Positions 61,641 to 64,000 of a stretch of 64,000 nucleotides of DNA are shown here, piece by piece. Every line of letters starts with the position of its first letter. Position 1 is the stretch's first letter. The position numbers and the translations under genes are program-made. The stretch is taken from assembly GCA_046594225.1 (NCBI GenBank), contig JBKJPW010000008.1, forward strand, positions 1 through 64,000. The letters are read 5' to 3'. The notes below the pieces were generated by a model. The model searched no databases and was not told the DNA's origin. It saw only the letters and a list, made by a program, of their open reading frames with translations. The stretch comes from UBA4416 sp046594225. GTDB taxonomy: Bacteria; Bacteroidota; Bacteroidia; B-17B0; Aurantibacillaceae.

Positions 61641-62320
61641 TGTTTAATACTTAATGAGTTAATAATTTTCTGCGAAAAATCCATAGCGTCTTTCCCTGGC
61701 GACATAATATGATGTTGTTCGGCTAAATTAATTTGATTAATTATTTTTTTTATATCAATACCAACTTCTATATTTTGCATGGAGCCTGCGTCTGTAAATA
61801 GCGTTTGTAAGTTATTATATGGAGATTGGTATCCACCTAAATGAAATTGAAATTCGTTATGACGTGTTTTGCAAACAGTACTTGTTCCTTCTAATTTAAA
61901 ATTAATATAACCACTTTGCCAAGTCCAATACATGCCTTTAGTTGGATCTAAATCTCCTCCTAAAGCGCCAGACACATTTGTTGTACTATCAACTCCTAAA
62001 TTAAATTTCAACTTGGTATAAGAAATAGTTGAAGGAATATCGACTGTCAATGTTTTTTCGATAAAAGCATCCATCAAATGAAACTGAATAGGATCTTTCC
62101 AAATCGTTTTGTTTTTATCTAGCAATTCAATACTCGAAATGTAAAATCGTAAGGCAGTAATTTGAATACTATCGGTTGAATTTATAATATAAATACTATC
62201 ACTTGATAATATTGAAGAACCAAAGCTAGGGCGAAATTGGATAGAATAATTAGCTTGAGAAAAAAGCGAGGCTTTTGTCAAATGCATCATTACTATTAAA
62301 ATCAAACTATATTTTATCAT
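61637..62320 (-). CDS. MbnP-like copper-binding protein
   Basis: 227 residues with an N-terminal exported segment (MIKYSLILIVMMHLTKASLFSQ). The order FRPSFGSSI, ITALRFYISSIELL, YTKLKFNLGVDS, GDLDPTKGMYWTWQSGYINFKLEG and EFQFHLGGYQSP follows the MbnP family. In the methanotroph protein a conserved Trp is converted to kynurenine by the partner MbnH and takes part in Cu(I) binding; the WTWQSGY segment here contains candidate Trp residues. No methanobactin precursor was seen, so the pair probably serves general copper handling. Confidence 0.82.
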   Translation of the reverse strand: MIKYSLILIVMMHLTKASLFSQANYSIQFRPSFGSSILSSDSIYIINSTDSIQITALRFYISSIELLDKNKTIWKDPIQFHLMDAFIEKTLTVDIPSTISYTKLKFNLGVDSTTNVSGALGGDLDPTKGMYWTWQSGYINFKLEGTSTVCKTRHNEFQFHLGGYQSPYNNLQTLFTDAGSMQNIEVGIDIKKIINQINLAEQHHIMSPGKDAMDFSQKIINSLSIKQ

Positions 62321-62520
62321 ACAAAACTACCTATGTAAATATAAATAAAATTGTAGGTGCAATGTATTTCTTATCAACTGTATTCATTTAAAATGAGGTG
62401 AATCATGTTATTTGATGGGCAAAACTATTTTTACAGAATAAATTTTATAATTATTTAATATAAATAAAAAACTATCGTCTGTTATTTGTGTAAATTTACA
62501 TGACCTTAAATTGTTATATC

Positions 62521-63519
62521 ATGAAAAAAATAAATGTTGCCATCAATGGATTTGGAAGAATTGGAAGAGTATTCTTTAAAGTTGCTTTCACTAATCCAAA
62601 CATTAATATAGTTGCTATAAACGATATCACAGATTCTAAAACCCTAGCTCACTTATTAAAGTACGATTCGGTGCATGGAAAATTTGATGGAGAAATTAAA
62701 CACGATAATGACCATATTTACGTAAATGGTAAAGAAATAAAAATATTTGCAGCTAAAGATCCTGAGAATTTACCTTGGAAATCTTTAGATATCGATATAG
62801 TAATTGAATCAACAGGGTATTTTTTAACGAGAGAATTAGCTCAAAAACACATTACAGCAGGTGCAAAAAAAGTAATTTTATCAGCGCCCGCTACGGATGA
62901 TACAATTAAAACAATTGTATTAGGTGTAAATGAAGAATCTTTAAATGCAGATGATATTATTATTTCAAATGCGTCTTGTACTACTAATTGCGCTTCTCCT
63001 ATGTTAAAGGTTTTAAAACAATGGGGAATTGAAGAAGCTTACGTTACAACGGTTCACTCTTATACTGGCGACCAGCGTTTACACGATGCGCCACATAAAG
63101 ATTTACGCAGAGCTCGTGCCGCAGCTATGAGTATCATTCCTACAACTACTGGTGCCGCTAAAGCCTTAGGGAAAATATTTCCAGACTTAGAAGATAAATT
63201 AGGAGGTTGTGGTATGCGTGTGCCGGTGCCTGATGGTTCGTTAACTGATATTACTTGTGTTTTAACTCAATACCCAAGTGTAGAACAAATAAATTTAGCA
63301 TTTAAACAAGCTGCAGAAAGTGATTTAAAAGGTATTTTAGAATATTCAGAAGATCCTTTAGTTTCTGTGGATGTTATTGGTAATGCTCATTCTGTTGTAT
63401 TTGATTCTGATTTTACAAGTGTAGTAGGAAACTTAGTTAAAGTTATTGGCTGGTATGATAACGAATTTGGTTATAGTAGTCGTTTGGTAGATTTAGTAAT
63501 TAAGATGCAAACGCTCTAA
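62521..63519 (+). CDS. gapA: Type I glyceraldehyde-3-phosphate dehydrogenase
   Basis: 332 residues. Oxidises glyceraldehyde-3-phosphate with NAD(P) in glycolysis. AINGFGRIGRV (residues 7-17) binds the nucleotide; Asp35 in INDITD suggests NAD rather than NADP. The catalytic cysteine is C153 in SNASCTTNCASP, the base His lies in TTVHSYTGDQRLHDAPHKDLRRARAA, and GWYDNEFGYSSRLVDL closes the protein. The ATG at 62521 is preferred over one seven codons upstream, which would add MTLNCYI not seen in this family. Gene regions on both sides are unrelated, so it is a single unit. Confidence 0.97.
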   Translation: MKKINVAINGFGRIGRVFFKVAFTNPNINIVAINDITDSKTLAHLLKYDSVHGKFDGEIKHDNDHIYVNGKEIKIFAAKDPENLPWKSLDIDIVIESTGYFLTRELAQKHITAGAKKVILSAPATDDTIKTIVLGVNEESLNADDIIISNASCTTNCASPMLKVLKQWGIEEAYVTTVHSYTGDQRLHDAPHKDLRRARAAAMSIIPTTTGAAKALGKIFPDLEDKLGGCGMRVPVPDGSLTDITCVLTQYPSVEQINLAFKQAAESDLKGILEYSEDPLVSVDVIGNAHSVVFDSDFTSVVGNLVKVIGWYDNEFGYSSRLVDLVIKMQTL

Positions 63520-63764
63520 TTATTTAACCTCATAGAGCACAGAGTTGTTTCGCTAAGAATTAGAGAAATTAAAATTAAACAATAATTAGGTTCTATGTAG
63601 CAACTAAAAACTTTGCGCACTCTGCCTAAATCTTTGCTTTATCTTCGGTTAATCAACAAAACCCTCTCATTAACACATCGTTAACAAATACTTTAACTTT
63701 TTTTGTATTCTTTTGCTAAACATGGCGTTATAATCTTAATTACTTTCGCTTTAAGCAAAACTAT
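63520..63764. other. Intergenic region after gapA with loosely paired words
   Basis: Non-coding. Words CATAGAG, CACAGAG and TTCGC near 63534-63556 recur as reverse complements (TCTATGTAG, TTTGCGCACTCTGCC) at about 63592-63640, a degenerate form of the mirrored word-repeat elements seen elsewhere. No tRNA-like structure was found. Confidence 0.35.
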
Positions 63765-64000
63765 ATGAAGAGATACCTACTCTATTTATTATTATTAAGT
63801 GCCATCTCTTCTTTCTCACAGAAGTTAACTGTTTCAGGAAACGTTCAAGATACATCTGCCAAAGGTCCTTTGCCTAATGCAATTATTATGGCCATAAAGT
63901 TAATGGATTCTACTTTAGTAGGATTTACGAGATCTGATGAGAATGGTTTTTTTAAATTAAAATCCTTACCAATTGATACTTATCAGGTAATTATTTCTCA
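63765..64000 (+). CDS. Start of an outer-membrane protein with carboxypeptidase regulatory-like domain (partial)
   Basis: 78 codons are visible before the window ends. The signal peptide MKRYLLYLLLLSAISSFSQ leads to KLTVSGNVQDTSAKGPLPNAIIMAIKLMDSTLVGFTRSDENG, the start of a CarboxypepD_reg-like beta domain as found in TonB-dependent receptors and outer-membrane barrel proteins of Bacteroidota. The C-terminus, needed to tell which, is outside the window. Confidence 0.7.
   Translation, partial: MKRYLLYLLLLSAISSFSQKLTVSGNVQDTSAKGPLPNAIIMAIKLMDSTLVGFTRSDENGFFKLKSLPIDTYQVIIS

Overview
The window is chromosomal DNA of a low-GC (roughly one third G+C) member of the Bacteroidota. Diagnostic signs are type IX secretion (T9SS) C-terminal sorting domains on several secreted proteins, a PorP/SprF family protein, a 2026-residue protein with a gliding-motility-associated (type B) C-terminus, promoters of the TAnnTTTG type, and scarce Shine-Dalgarno signals. 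The genus cannot be set from the sequence. No rRNA, tRNA, CRISPR array, integrase or transposase was seen. Most of the window is ordinary core and cell-envelope gene content; the unusual part is 42-57 kb.

Layout. 0-0.3 kb: a decayed C-terminal piece of queA. 0.3-5.3 kb: a T9SS cargo protein, an outer-membrane barrel and lipoprotein pair, and a small membrane protein. 5.4-11.8 kb: rarA, a fused 2-oxoacid dehydrogenase E1, secreted proteins and a formiminoglutamase. 11.8-22.6 kb: a TPR sensor histidine kinase, dnaB, an acyltransferase, a T9SS cargo protein, a YfhO-like membrane protein and an MsbA-like ABC exporter. 22.6-26.5 kb: a leftward run with an acetyltransferase, Ppx/GppA, PorP/SprF and a SPOR protein. 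26.9-33.4 kb: a small secreted protein followed by the giant adhesin-like protein. 33.5-42.2 kb: ppa, a TIMP-like protein, hutH, a TonB-like protein, prmC, uvrB and a secreted M43 metalloprotease. 42.4-47.9 kb: a TPR-SpoIIE phosphatase gene broken by one frameshift, then a four-gene run starting with a U32 family protein. 48.0-57.0 kb: six tandem, stop/start-overlapping paralogues. 57-64 kb: lhgO, a fumarylacetoacetase-family gene, a probable metal-handling cluster (MbnP-like, MbnH-like, YHYH protein), GAPDH and the start of an outer-membrane protein.

Most notable system. The six paralogues each carry a signal peptide, 6-9 TPR units, one membrane helix and a coiled coil ending in the SIHYAKRIQ linker that in related proteins leads straight into a SpoIIE/PP2C phosphatase. 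All six stop exactly where that phosphatase would begin. A full TPR-SpoIIE protein lies 3.4 kb away and is split by a single missing base, and a TPR histidine kinase of the same build lies at 11.8 kb. In the array the last 120 residues are nearly constant while the TPR parts differ, and near-identical 130-bp repeats span gene junctions. This suggests a recombining set of output-less sensors that share, or have lost, a common effector.

A second theme is intergenic inverted repeats. Several gaps hold two mirrored arms built from a short A/T-rich word repeated two to four times, a different word at each place. One 124-nt hairpin follows a secreted-protein gene, and a TTCGA...CTCAG palindrome resembles the dispersed repeats often seen in Bacteroidota.
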